DNA from: Granulosicoccus sp965214025
GTDB taxonomy: Bacteria > Pseudomonadota > Gammaproteobacteria > Granulosicoccales > Granulosicoccaceae
Assembly: GCA_965214025.1 (NCBI GenBank)
Contig: CBDCAW010000040.1
Span: 14,338 to 78,337, forward strand
DNA: 64,000 bases
Direction of reading: 5' to 3'
Below are positions 16,951 to 25,782 of this stretch, one piece after another. Position 1 is the stretch's first letter. Every line of letters starts with the position of its first letter. Both the position numbers and the translations under genes were made by a program. Below the pieces are notes generated by a model. It was given only the letters and a program-made list of their open reading frames with translations. It did not search any database and was not told the origin of the DNA.

Positions 16951-18249
16951 TCAGGCAGCCTGATCGGCGAACAGATCCATCTGCGCATTCCGCTGCAGGT
17001 AGTGCTGCCGAAGGTTCGACAGGTCGAGAGAGGCTGACGGCGACCAGTCAGCCAGTGTGATGAATGGCAGCATGCGCTTGACCGAACGGGACACCCGCTT
17101 GAGATCCTCGACGCGCAGGGCGTGATACCGCCGCGCCTCGATGACACGCTGCACCCCTCGCGAACCCAGCCCCGGAATGCGCAGCAAGAGCTCGCGATCG
17201 GCACGGTTCACGTCGACCGGAAACCGATCCCGGTGCTTCAGCGCCCAGGCAAGCTTTGGATCGATCGCCAGATCCAGCATGCCGCGGCTGCCACCGGCCA
17301 CGATCTCATCCACGGAAAACCCGTAGAAGCGAATCAGCCAGTCTGCCTGGTACAGCCGGTGCTCGCGCATCAGATGCGGTGGCTTCAGCGGCAGCTCTGC
17401 ACTGGCGTCCGGAATGGGGCTGAAGGCAGAGTAGTACACGCGCTTCAACGCATAGCTACCGTAAAGATTGGCGCTGCACTGAAGCACTTCGTCATCGCCC
17501 GCGGCATCGGCACCGACAATCATCTGCGTACTCTGCCCGGCGGTGGCGAAACGCGGCGGGCGCAACCCGGAACGGCTGCGATCGCCGGCCTCTTCGGTTT
17601 TCAGGCGAATGGCCGCCATGGAGCGCTTGATGCTGCCGTGATCCTTCTGTGGAGCCAGTGACGCAAGACTCGCAGGGCGCGCCAGCTCGACGTTGATCGA
17701 CAGGCGATCCGCCAGGCGCCCCGCTTCGGCCAGCAGCTCCGGAGAGGCTTCCGGAATGGACTTGAGGTGGATGTAGCCGCGAAAGCCATGATCTTCACGC
17801 AGCCGCCGCGCCACTTCCACGATCTGCTCCATGGTGTAGTCGGGGCTCTGGATGATGCCCGACGACAGGAACAGCCCTTCGATGTAGTTGCGACGATAGA
17901 AGGACATCGTCAGCTCGACCACTTCCTCGATCGAGAAGCGGGCGCGCGGCACGTTGCTCGACACCCGGTTCACGCAGTAAAGGCAATCGAAGGTACAGAA
18001 ATTGGTCAGGAGGATCTTCAGTAGTGAGATGCAGCGGCCATCGGGTGCGTAGGAATGACAGATGCCGGACCCCTCGGTGGAACCGATGCCCTTGCCATCC
18101 AGTGAATTGCGCTTGTCGGTTCCACTCGACGAGCAGGACGCGTCGTACTTGGCAGCATCCGCCAGTATGGCCAGCTTGCCCGCGAGCCTGAGAGGAATCG
18201 CCGGCAGGTCTGCCGGCTTGGGAACGTCGATCGATGGTGGACTGCTCAT
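16951..18249 (-). CDS. Putative DNA modification/repair radical SAM protein with C-terminal helix-hairpin-helix
   Basis: A 432-residue radical SAM enzyme with the cluster motif CxxxCxxC at C85, C89, C92 (NFCTFDCLYC). Additional cysteines precede it at C39, C64 and C73. The C-terminal region has a helix-hairpin-helix DNA-binding motif (LLRIPGLGSRGVQRVIEARR). This combination defines the putative DNA modification/repair radical SAM family that is found next to DUF4130/UdgX genes. The substrate is unknown. The start MSSPPS (18249) was chosen because the upstream residues do not resemble the family. It is first in a two-gene unit with the UdgX fusion. Confidence 0.9.
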   Translation of the reverse strand: MSSPPSIDVPKPADLPAIPLRLAGKLAILADAAKYDASCSSSGTDKRNSLDGKGIGSTEGSGICHSYAPDGRCISLLKILLTNFCTFDCLYCVNRVSSNVPRARFSIEEVVELTMSFYRRNYIEGLFLSSGIIQSPDYTMEQIVEVARRLREDHGFRGYIHLKSIPEASPELLAEAGRLADRLSINVELARPASLASLAPQKDHGSIKRSMAAIRLKTEEAGDRSRSGLRPPRFATAGQSTQMIVGADAAGDDEVLQCSANLYGSYALKRVYYSAFSPIPDASAELPLKPPHLMREHRLYQADWLIRFYGFSVDEIVAGGSRGMLDLAIDPKLAWALKHRDRFPVDVNRADRELLLRIPGLGSRGVQRVIEARRYHALRVEDLKRVSRSVKRMLPFITLADWSPSASLDLSNLRQHYLQRNAQMDLFADQAA

Positions 18250-18377
18250 GACAACAGTATATACCCGTACAGTCTTCAATACCTTGTGATCAATGCATCG
18301 TTCTCGCCGATCACCTTCCGTGACCCATCGAGATACATGCACCACCGCATGCATCCGAATAGCGACGTGCGGAGAAG

Positions 18378-19739
18378 TCAGCTGTAGGCATGCAAGCGGT
18401 TGTACAGCGTTTTCAGACTGATACCGAGTGTCTTCGCCGTCTTTTCCTTGTCGCCACCGTGATGGTCCAGCGTCGCATACAGCAGTTCCTTCTCGATCTG
18501 CCAGAAGGTCTTGCCAACGAAATCGTTGATCTGCTGCATCTCGCCATCCGAGGGTTCATCGGTATCCGGCAGTGCGAGTGTGAGCTCCGAGCCGGTGCAG
18601 TCGAGACAGGCGCGGTGCAGTGCATTTTTCAGTTCCTGCACATTTCCGGGCCATGTGCCTGCCTCGATAGCCTCGCAGGCTTGATCCGACAGCACGTAAT
18701 CGGTCGATTTACGCTCATTGATGACGGCGAGCAGATGCCGGGCGATCGCCAGCTTGTCCTCGGCGCGCTGATGCAGGCGCGGAACCTTCACGACACACTG
18801 CGCGAGTCGATAGTAGAAATCCTCGCGCAGCGCACCGCTGGCGATCGCATCCTGCACCGCACGCCGCGCAATGCCTACCAGACCCACACGGGCTCGCAAC
18901 GATGTCACCCCGTTGGTTCGCAGGAAATGACCGGTATCGATGAAGCCGAGTAGCCTGGCCTGCAGATCGACGGACAGTTCGGTGATGTCGTCCAGCACCA
19001 GGGTGCCGCCAGCGGCCTGCTCGAGATAGCCCGGCGTGTGATCGGCAGGTTCAGTGGTGTTCTGCACGCCGAAGAAACGGCTGTGCGCCGCCGCATCCTT
19101 CTCACCCGCACAGTTGACGGTAATGAGCCGTCCCGGGCACCGGCTCTTGTGATGAATGGCTTCAGCCACCGCGTTCTTCTCGACCCCCGTATCGCCTTCG
19201 ACCACGCACAGCACTCGCTGCATCGTCGCCGCCTGAGCGATCATCGTGCGCAAGTCGCGGCTGGCTGCCGATGTACCGATCGACAGGGTGGGCGGTTCCA
19301 GGTTCGCCTCCCCGGTACCCGCATCGGATTCACGTTGCCGGGCGATCAGTTCGCGAGCCTCCAGGGCGCGCGCCACGACACCTTTCAGGTCGGCGAGCCG
19401 GACAGGTTTCGCGAGCATGTCGAAGGCACGGGCGCGGATGCACTGCACAGCGAGCTTCTGCGAGGAATCACCCGTTATCACGATGAAGCTGGGACGATCG
19501 GGCCCGACCATCTCGGACATCAGCTGCAGCCCGTCACCATCGGGCAGGCTCACATCGATCAACATCACGGCCGGCTGCCGTTCGCTGATCAACTCGCGTG
19601 CGGCGCCAAGCGTGGTCGCGATGTCGACATCGTACCCCATCGACGTTACCGCCTTGCCCAGCGCACTGGCCAGGGTGTTGTCGTCTTCGAGTACTATGGC
19701 GTAGTTGCTCAAGGCAGCTATTCGTCGGGTAGCGTTCAA
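18378..19739 (-). CDS. NtrC-type response regulator with degenerate sigma-54 AAA+ domain
   Basis: A 453-residue protein with a receiver domain (E18-D19-D20, phospho-acceptor D62, K111), an AAA+ region and a C-terminal Fis-type helix-turn-helix (DKEKTAKTLGISLKTLYNRL). The AAA+ region is damaged. Walker A reads GDTGVEKN instead of GESGTGKE. The GAFTGA loop that contacts sigma-54 is absent (FFGVQNTTEPAD). Walker B reads LVLDD. It therefore probably cannot activate sigma-54 and may act as a phosphorylation-controlled DNA-binding regulator. The only plausible early start is TTG at 19739 (or TTG at 19712), and no ribosome-binding site is clear. Confidence 0.85.
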   Translation of the reverse strand: MNATRRIAALSNYAIVLEDDNTLASALGKAVTSMGYDVDIATTLGAARELISERQPAVMLIDVSLPDGDGLQLMSEMVGPDRPSFIVITGDSSQKLAVQCIRARAFDMLAKPVRLADLKGVVARALEARELIARQRESDAGTGEANLEPPTLSIGTSAASRDLRTMIAQAATMQRVLCVVEGDTGVEKNAVAEAIHHKSRCPGRLITVNCAGEKDAAAHSRFFGVQNTTEPADHTPGYLEQAAGGTLVLDDITELSVDLQARLLGFIDTGHFLRTNGVTSLRARVGLVGIARRAVQDAIASGALREDFYYRLAQCVVKVPRLHQRAEDKLAIARHLLAVINERKSTDYVLSDQACEAIEAGTWPGNVQELKNALHRACLDCTGSELTLALPDTDEPSDGEMQQINDFVGKTFWQIEKELLYATLDHHGGDKEKTAKTLGISLKTLYNRLHAYS

Positions 19740-19905
19740 TACAGAAAAAGTAGGGAAGGTTCCGGTGAACTATTCAGCGCACGTAACGTTTACATACGGG
19801 CCGAAATGGCCAGGCATCCACTGGTAGTAAATATTACCAGCATTCGATCGCCGCGCGGCCGGTACGAGCGATCAACCGAGACGATCACAGCAAGACTTCC
19901 CACTC

Positions 19906-20904
19906 ATGGCCAACGATGCGAACACGGATTCAGCCACCCCTGGCGAGGGCAGCGGTAGCTCCGGCGAGCTGCCGGATGACCTGATCGACGAGGCGTCAGA
20001 CACCGCTGTGAACACCCTGCTGGACATCTGGCAGAACTTCACCGGTCACCTGCCCTTCATCTTGGGCGCCTTCGTCGTGTTGATGCTGACCTGGGGCGTG
20101 TCGAAGCTCATCGACATGATCGGTTCCCGAGCCCTGGGCCGCTGGAAACGTCGCGAATCCGTCAAGGAATTGATCTTGCGGCTGCTGAGTATCGTCGCGT
20201 GGGTGGTCGGCCTGCTGCTCACAGCCATCGTCCTGTTTCCCGGCCTGACACCGGCTCGGGCACTCGGTGGAATGGGCCTGGTCTCGATCGCGGTCGGCTT
20301 TGCCTTCAAGGATATCTTCGAGAATTTCTTCGCGGGCATTCTCATCCTCTGGCGTTTTCCCTTCGAAAAAGGCGACTTCATCGAATGCGAACAGATCCTC
20401 GGCCGCGTCGAGAAGGTACACGTGCGCATGACCTACATTCGGGAGACCACCGGTGAGCTTGTCGTGGTGCCCAATTCGTTCCTTTTCATGAACCCGGTAC
20501 GCGTGCTTACCGATCGCGCCGTTCGACGGGTCACCGTCATGGCAGGCGTTGCCTACGGTGAAGACGTCAGTGAATCGGTCGAGGTGATCACGGCGGCGGT
20601 CGAGCGGTGTGAAACGGTGGACCACGGCAATCCCATCGAGATCTTTCCACAGGCTTTCGGCTCCAGCAGCATCGATATCGAAGTCACGTGGTGGACCCAG
20701 GCCACACCGCTGGAGGTGCGCCGTTCCCGCGGCGAAGTCGTCACTGCGGTGAAGCGGGCACTCGACGAGGCCGGTATCGAGATCCCGTTTCCGTACCGCA
20801 CGCTTACCTTCAAGGAGCCGTTGCCGCTGATTCATGATCGCAAGGCCTCCGGTGGCGCCCGCGACACGCCCACTGCCACGAAGACCGACGATCCAGACCC
20901 ATGA
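19906..20904 (+). CDS. Small-conductance mechanosensitive channel, MscS family
   Basis: The 332-residue protein has three N-terminal transmembrane helices. The pore helix and beta-domain follow in ARALGGMGLVSIAVGFAFKDIFENFFAGILILWRFPFEKGDFIE, and then a cytosolic domain with VVVPNSFLFMNPVRVLTDR and IDIEVTWWTQ. MscS channels open under membrane tension to release osmolytes during hypo-osmotic shock. Residues 1-40 are acidic and Ser/Gly-rich. The last 4 bases overlap the start of the YihY gene, so the two are translationally coupled. The assignment is sure; gating behaviour is not known. Confidence 0.93.
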   Translation: MANDANTDSATPGEGSGSSGELPDDLIDEASDTAVNTLLDIWQNFTGHLPFILGAFVVLMLTWGVSKLIDMIGSRALGRWKRRESVKELILRLLSIVAWVVGLLLTAIVLFPGLTPARALGGMGLVSIAVGFAFKDIFENFFAGILILWRFPFEKGDFIECEQILGRVEKVHVRMTYIRETTGELVVVPNSFLFMNPVRVLTDRAVRRVTVMAGVAYGEDVSESVEVITAAVERCETVDHGNPIEIFPQAFGSSSIDIEVTWWTQATPLEVRRSRGEVVTAVKRALDEAGIEIPFPYRTLTFKEPLPLIHDRKASGGARDTPTATKTDDPDP

Positions 20905-21902
20905 CTGACATCAACCCGCCAACCCAACGGGCCGACCGGGTACCGGATCAGCCCGCCCGCGGGCATCTCGCCGAAACACCGATTCAGATTCCCAAGCGCG
21001 GCTGGTGGGACATCGCACGTCGTGTGTTCGTCAGGCTGGGCGATGACAACATCACGATACTGGCTGCAGGTGTCTCCTTCTATGCCATGCTCGCGATCTT
21101 TCCGGCCCTGGGTGCCATCGTCACGCTCTATGCCCTGGTTGCCGATCCGTCAGAGGTGGAAGCGCACTTCAACTCGATTTCCGGAATCATGCCGGCGGAC
21201 GTCTCGCACATCATCAGCCGCCAGTTGGTGGCACTGTCATCGCGGGCGAACAATGCGCTGGGCTTTCAAGTCATCTTCGGACTGGTGCTGGCGATCTGGA
21301 GTGCGCACCGGGGCGTCGATGCCATCGTGCGTGCGATCACCGTTGCCTACCGCGAGCGCGAAACCCGTGGCTTCCTGATGATGAACGCCCTCACCTACCT
21401 GCTTACGCTGGGTGCGGTGCTGATGATCGTCAGCGCCATGATCGTGATCGTCGCGGTACCGACCGCACTGTCCTTCCTGCCCACGAGCGAACTGACGGAT
21501 CAGTTGACCCGGGGCATCAGCTGGCTTGTGTTCCTGGCGCTGATCATCATCGCGCTCGGGTTGCTGTACCGATTCGCACCGCCGCGCACGCCGGCGAGCT
21601 GGCGCTGGCTATCGCCCGGTGCGGTGATGGCGACCGCGCTGTGGTTGTCAGGCTCGCTGGCGTTTTCCTTCTACGTCACGAGTTTCGCGAATTACAGCAA
21701 GACCTACGGCACGCTCGGCGCCATCATCGTCCTGCTGATGTGGTTCTTCCTCAGTGCACTGGCGGTGATACTGGGCGCCACCATGAACGCCGAGATGGAA
21801 CTGCAGACCAAGAAGGACACCACCGCCCGGAAACATCCCCGCCCCATCGGCGAGCGCGGCGCGTTCGTGGCCGATCGGGTGGCTGACGAGATGGACGTGT
21901 AA
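20901..21902 (+). CDS. YihY/BrkB-family inner membrane protein
   Basis: The 333-residue protein has six predicted transmembrane helices. The family pattern is clear: LGDDNITILAAGVSFYAMLAIFPALGAIVTLYALVADP near the start, WRWLSPGAVMATALWLSGSLAFSFYV and NYSKTYGTLGAIIVLLMWFFLSALAVILGATMNAEME toward the end. The family was once called BrkB or ribonuclease BN by mistake; it is not a nuclease, and its role is unknown. The coupling to MscS suggests a shared role in envelope or osmotic response. The C-terminal 40 residues are cytosolic and charged. Confidence 0.92.
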   Translation: MTDINPPTQRADRVPDQPARGHLAETPIQIPKRGWWDIARRVFVRLGDDNITILAAGVSFYAMLAIFPALGAIVTLYALVADPSEVEAHFNSISGIMPADVSHIISRQLVALSSRANNALGFQVIFGLVLAIWSAHRGVDAIVRAITVAYRERETRGFLMMNALTYLLTLGAVLMIVSAMIVIVAVPTALSFLPTSELTDQLTRGISWLVFLALIIIALGLLYRFAPPRTPASWRWLSPGAVMATALWLSGSLAFSFYVTSFANYSKTYGTLGAIIVLLMWFFLSALAVILGATMNAEMELQTKKDTTARKHPRPIGERGAFVADRVADEMDV

Positions 21903-21965
21903 CGGCTGTGACGGCTGCGACGGCTGTGATCACCAACTGACGCAGGACCTTCTGCAGCGATACCG

Positions 21966-22829
21966 CTAAGGCCCGACGACCTCGAAAGTCAGTGAGGCCC
22001 ACAGACTTTCCCAGTGAACCGCCCCCGCGCCTCCGCGTGCCTGTATCACCTGTACCGCATTGACCAGATACCTGCCGGCGTTCGCGGTCGCAAACGCCAC
22101 GCGACCCTGCTCATCTGTCCTGTACACCTGCCGCTCAGCCTGCGGGCCTCCAGAATCCAGAAACACCTCCACCTGCGCATCAGCCAACTGACGCCCCTTG
22201 AACAGCAGCTCCAGTTCCAGCGTTTCCCGTGCCGAATACGGTGACGACAGCGCCACCAGTTCGAAGTCCAGGCCCTGTGCCGCGAGCAGCTTGGAGTCCT
22301 GATCCGTGACCCGTGCCTCGCCGTCATCGTCCACCTGGTCAACCACCTCGTGATCCGGCGCAGGTTCGACATTCACCAGCGTCTTCGCAAACCGCAGGTA
22401 TCGCTCCGTGATGTTCGTCTCGGGCAGGCCACGCTGCCGGTGCACCGCCTTGACAGTGCCCAGACCGTGGTAGTTCAGAAACGTGCTGAATTCCTCGAAC
22501 GTGTCGTAGCTCAGCATCTGCGGCTGTGTGGTCAACACCACTGACTGCAAGCCTGGAACCTCCAGCCTGGCAGCGAGCGCCGGGTAGTCGCCCAGCCTCC
22601 CCGACAAGACATGGCGCCCGTCGGCGTCGAGACGGTAGAGCTGACGGTAGCGTTCTGCATCGAACGGGTAGCTGGTGCCGATAAAGTCTTCGCCGTTGCG
22701 GATATCCACCCCCAGCACATCACCACGACGCGGATGATAATTCTCCGGGTCCAGCCAGTACTCGTGCGCCGTCACCGGCGCGCTCGACCCACAAAGCACC
22801 AGGAACGCTATGATGACGTATCGTTGCAT
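21966..22829 (-). CDS. DUF4198 domain periplasmic protein
   Basis: The 287-residue protein has a Sec signal peptide (VIIAFLVLCGSSAPVTA, cleaved before HEYWLDPENYHP). The mature protein has two parts: a Ig-like N-terminal domain, and a C-terminal LELELLFKGRQLADAQVEVFLDSGG...TDEQGRVAFATANAGRYLVNAVQV segment. The HEYWL start and the DEQGRVAF-GRYLV pattern are typical of DUF4198 proteins, some of which are linked to metal (nickel or cobalt) uptake. The mature N-terminal His may bind metal. No transporter gene is adjacent. The start MQRYV (22829) was chosen for the signal peptide. Confidence 0.85.
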   Translation of the reverse strand: MQRYVIIAFLVLCGSSAPVTAHEYWLDPENYHPRRGDVLGVDIRNGEDFIGTSYPFDAERYRQLYRLDADGRHVLSGRLGDYPALAARLEVPGLQSVVLTTQPQMLSYDTFEEFSTFLNYHGLGTVKAVHRQRGLPETNITERYLRFAKTLVNVEPAPDHEVVDQVDDDGEARVTDQDSKLLAAQGLDFELVALSSPYSARETLELELLFKGRQLADAQVEVFLDSGGPQAERQVYRTDEQGRVAFATANAGRYLVNAVQVIQARGGAGAVHWESLWASLTFEVVGP

Positions 22830-22891
22830 GCATCGCAGCTTAAGGGCGGTGCAACACGCGTGCAACAATAGACCGCCACTTTCAAGCACTC

Positions 22892-23293
22892 ATGCAGCCT
22901 GCCTCAGCACGCTCTTCGACCTTCAGGCCAACCTCGTGGCCGATCCTGGGCTGCCTGGTGCTCGCTCCGGCTACCGTCGGTTGGCTGGTCGGCGTCTTGT
23001 GGGTGCATTGGCCGTTTGTCAGCGACATGTGGTACGAGGCCAGCGTACAGCGGTACCTGACGATGACCGGACAGGTAGGTCCGGTTACCTACCTCGTCAC
23101 TCACGACGATTTTGACGCGCTGCAGGCATCGGTGGCATCGCTCGACGGCGTGCTTGGTATCGAGGTGCATCGCCACCCTGATAGAGCGGCCATCGCCTTT
23201 CAGGACGCGGGAATCGAGGCGATCGAAACGGTGCATGAACTACCGACGGTGAGCAGTATGCAACAGGCATACATACCGATGATATGCCACTGA
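22892..23293 (+). CDS. Hypothetical protein with one transmembrane helix
   Basis: A 133-residue protein not recognised as any family. It has one hydrophobic helix near residues 18-40 (ILGCLVLAPATVGWLVGVLWVHW), then a short extracytoplasmic-type domain. That domain alternates strands and helices (VTYLVTHDDFDALQASVASLDGVLGIEVHRH...IAFQDAGIEAIETVHEL) and resembles a small ferredoxin-like fold. It is divergent from the DUF4198 gene (62 bp) and converges on glcF with 13 bp between the stops. It has a lower-confidence coding call, since only length, a helix and clean frame support it. Confidence 0.65.
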   Translation: MQPASARSSTFRPTSWPILGCLVLAPATVGWLVGVLWVHWPFVSDMWYEASVQRYLTMTGQVGPVTYLVTHDDFDALQASVASLDGVLGIEVHRHPDRAAIAFQDAGIEAIETVHELPTVSSMQQAYIPMICH

Positions 23294-23306
23294 GGCCAGC
23301 GCCGAC

Positions 23307-24551
23307 TCAGTTCCCACCAGCCGCTGCTGACCGGCTCAGCAGATCGTCCACCAGTTCTACCCAATGCACCACCGGGCGCCCCAGACCGGTCTGCAGGTGC
23401 AGCTGGCAACCGATATTGGCGGTCGCGACCACGTCCGGCTCGCCGTGGACGATGGCGCGCACCTTGTCGTCGCGAAACCGGTGGCTGAGTTCCGGCTGGA
23501 AGATGGAATACGTGCCGGCCGAGCCACAGCACAGATGGGCATCGTGGATTGGTATGAGGTTGAACCCGAGCTTGCTCAGCAGTGTCTCGGTGACCGCCGG
23601 CAGCTTCTGTCCGTGCTGCAGGGTGCACGGCGGATGAAAGGCGATGCGCCCTGCGGCACCGGCGTCGGCATGGAATCGTGACAGGTCTTCACGGGCAAGC
23701 ACTTCGATGATGTCCACGCAGAGCTCACTCACACGTGCCGCCCGGTCCGCATAGTCGGGGTCGTCGGCAAGCACGTCGCCATAATCCTTGACCATCACGC
23801 CGCATCCACTGGCCGTGGTCACGATCGCCTCGGCGCCCTCCTCGATCCGCGGCCACCATGCATCGATGTTCCTGCGCATGAAATCCCTGGCATCTTCCTG
23901 CTCGTTCAGATGATAGTGAATCGCACCACAGCAGCCAGCCCTGGTGATCGGCAGCAGCCGTATGCCGATGGCATCGAGCACCCTCGCCGCTGCGTGGTTG
24001 GTGGCAGGCGCCATGCTCGGTTGCACACAACCTTCCAGTACCAGCATGGTTCGCTGATGCTCGGTGGACGGCCAGCTGCCTGCCTTCTGCTTCGGTGGCA
24101 CGCTCGCCCTGAGCCCGGTGGGCATCAAACTTCGCACGCTTTGCCCGAGTGCGACGAACGGTGCCATGCGCCTGCGATAAGGCAAGCTTGCCAGGATCAG
24201 CCTGCGCATGAGCCTTTGTTTCAAAGGCCGCCTCACATGCTCCTCCACCAGCGAGCGACCATGGTCCACCAGATGTCCGTACTCGACGCCTGACGGGCAG
24301 GTCGTCTCGCAATTACGACAGGTAAGGCACCGATCCAGGTGCGTCATCGTGCTCTGGGTGGGCGTGTGCCCTTCCACCACCTGCTTGATCAGGTAGATCC
24401 TGCCACGCGGGCTGTCGAGCTCGTCACCCAGCAGATTATACGTCGGGCACGTGGCCAGACAGAACCCGCAGTGCACGCACTTGCGCAGTATCGCTTCGGC
24501 CTGGATGACCCGTACGTCGTCGGCCAGGGCTGGTGCTATCGTTGTCTGCAT
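23307..24551 (-). CDS. glcF: Glycolate oxidase iron-sulfur subunit GlcF
   Basis: Electron-transfer subunit of membrane-associated glycolate dehydrogenase, which oxidises glycolate to glyoxylate and passes electrons toward quinone. The 414-residue protein has two ferredoxin-type clusters, C25-C28-C31-C35 (CVHCGFCLATCP) and C75-C78-C81-C85 (CLTCRNCETTCP). Two CCG-type domains follow (AGCCGAIHYHLNEQEDA, HLCCGSAGTYSIFQPELS). The length matches GlcF, about 410 residues. It is 4 bp after glcE and is the last gene of the bhc-glc run. The start is at ATG 24551. No terminator hairpin was recognised after it. Confidence 0.95.
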   Translation of the reverse strand: MQTTIAPALADDVRVIQAEAILRKCVHCGFCLATCPTYNLLGDELDSPRGRIYLIKQVVEGHTPTQSTMTHLDRCLTCRNCETTCPSGVEYGHLVDHGRSLVEEHVRRPLKQRLMRRLILASLPYRRRMAPFVALGQSVRSLMPTGLRASVPPKQKAGSWPSTEHQRTMLVLEGCVQPSMAPATNHAAARVLDAIGIRLLPITRAGCCGAIHYHLNEQEDARDFMRRNIDAWWPRIEEGAEAIVTTASGCGVMVKDYGDVLADDPDYADRAARVSELCVDIIEVLAREDLSRFHADAGAAGRIAFHPPCTLQHGQKLPAVTETLLSKLGFNLIPIHDAHLCCGSAGTYSIFQPELSHRFRDDKVRAIVHGEPDVVATANIGCQLHLQTGLGRPVVHWVELVDDLLSRSAAAGGN

Positions 24552-24555
24552 GGTG

Positions 24556-25782
24556 TCAGGCTTGCGTTTTTTCGATATCCAGCTCGGGGTGAAACCGGCC
24601 CGGGTTGAACAGGCGCTGCGGATCGAAGCTGTCTCGCAGTCGCGATTGCAGGCGTTGCATCGTGCCCGAAAGGGGTTGGAAGATCTCACCGGGCTCACCG
24701 CCGACGGAATAACGGATGGCATGGCCGCCGAAGCGTGCAGCTGTCGCGAACACGGTACGGGCCGGTACGTCGCTCTTCAGCCAGCGCAGTGCGCCGCCCC
24801 AGTCGATCAGCCAGTCGCCTTCGAGGGAACGTTTCAGATCGGCCATCGGTACGGCCGGCGGCAACGACAGCCGCCACAGGACGCGCTCGTCGCCCGCACC
24901 GGCACGCACCCCATCGGCCGCCACACCGCTACCATTGTCGCCGGTAAAGAAAGGATGCGTCATGTCACGCAGTGCGTCCCACGGCGTCTCGGTATCGGCC
25001 ACCACCTCGCCGCGCCAGTGGGCGACGGCCGCCTTGAGCGCGGCGTCACTGCCGCTGAAGCGCAGGTAGCGTTTCGAGCCGATCACGGCGGCACCGAACA
25101 GGGGATACGATTGGCGTGAGGCAGGAATCAGCGAAGCAGCATCGTCGGCTTCGGCATTCTCGACGACCAGGGTCAGCTCTTCGGCAGGCTGCGGCAGTAC
25201 CTTCATCGACATGTCGAGCAACACGCCGAGCGTGCCGAAGGCACCGACATGCAGACGCGACACATCGTAGCCCGCCACGTTCTTCATGACCTCACCACCG
25301 AAATGCAAGTCTTGCCCCAGGCCATTGATGATTCGCATGCCGAGCACGAAGTCCCGCGCCGCGCCCGCCCACGGACGGCGCGGACCGGACAGGCCGCAGG
25401 CCAGTGTGCCACCGATGGTGGCGCCTGGAAAACGCGGAGGTTCGAAGGGAAGCATCTGGCCGGCCTCGTGCAGCGTTCGCTCCAGCTCAGCCAGCGGCGT
25501 ACCGGCGCGCACCGTGACCACCAGCTCGGTCGGTTCGTAGTTGATGATGCCGCAGTGACCATTCACGGCCAACGCGCCTGTCTCGGGCGCATCTGACCGG
25601 GCGGTCGGCTTGCCACTGCCACCATTACGGGTACCCCCGATGAAGTGCTTGCTGCCGCCTGCCTGCAGCACCAGCGGCGTACCGTCGCGTGCCGCCGCTA
25701 CGACCTGGTCCACCAGCTCCTCGCTCTGGTCCGCATCCTTCGAGGGTGCTCGTGGTCGTCTCCCTGCTTGTGCTCCTTCCAC
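24556..25782 (-). CDS. glcE: Glycolate oxidase FAD-binding subunit GlcE
   Basis: A 408-residue FAD-binding subunit of glycolate dehydrogenase. The PCMH-type FAD domain has TPLVLQAGGSKHFIGG, LVVTVRAGTPLAELERTLHEAGQMLPFEPP, ATIGGTLACGLSGPRRPWAGAARDFVLGMRIINGLGQ and GGEVMKNVAGYDVSRLHVGAFGTLG. The C-terminus carries the GlcE tail, MQRLQSRLRDSFDPQRLFNPGR. The start was set at GTG 25782, which overlaps the glcD stop by one base (TAGTG) and has a GGAG-like site upstream. The open frame continues far upstream inside glcD but that part is out of place. It is coupled to glcD, and all three Glc subunits are present. Confidence 0.92.
   Translation of the reverse strand: MEGAQAGRRPRAPSKDADQSEELVDQVVAAARDGTPLVLQAGGSKHFIGGTRNGGSGKPTARSDAPETGALAVNGHCGIINYEPTELVVTVRAGTPLAELERTLHEAGQMLPFEPPRFPGATIGGTLACGLSGPRRPWAGAARDFVLGMRIINGLGQDLHFGGEVMKNVAGYDVSRLHVGAFGTLGVLLDMSMKVLPQPAEELTLVVENAEADDAASLIPASRQSYPLFGAAVIGSKRYLRFSGSDAALKAAVAHWRGEVVADTETPWDALRDMTHPFFTGDNGSGVAADGVRAGAGDERVLWRLSLPPAVPMADLKRSLEGDWLIDWGGALRWLKSDVPARTVFATAARFGGHAIRYSVGGEPGEIFQPLSGTMQRLQSRLRDSFDPQRLFNPGRFHPELDIEKTQA

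Noticed and set aside
18249..18285. Possible LexA/SOS box upstream of the radical SAM repair gene
   Set aside because: The minus strand has CTGT-ACGGGTATATA-CTGT, which is a direct, not inverted, arrangement. It does not fit CTGT-N8-ACAG, so SOS control is not supported.
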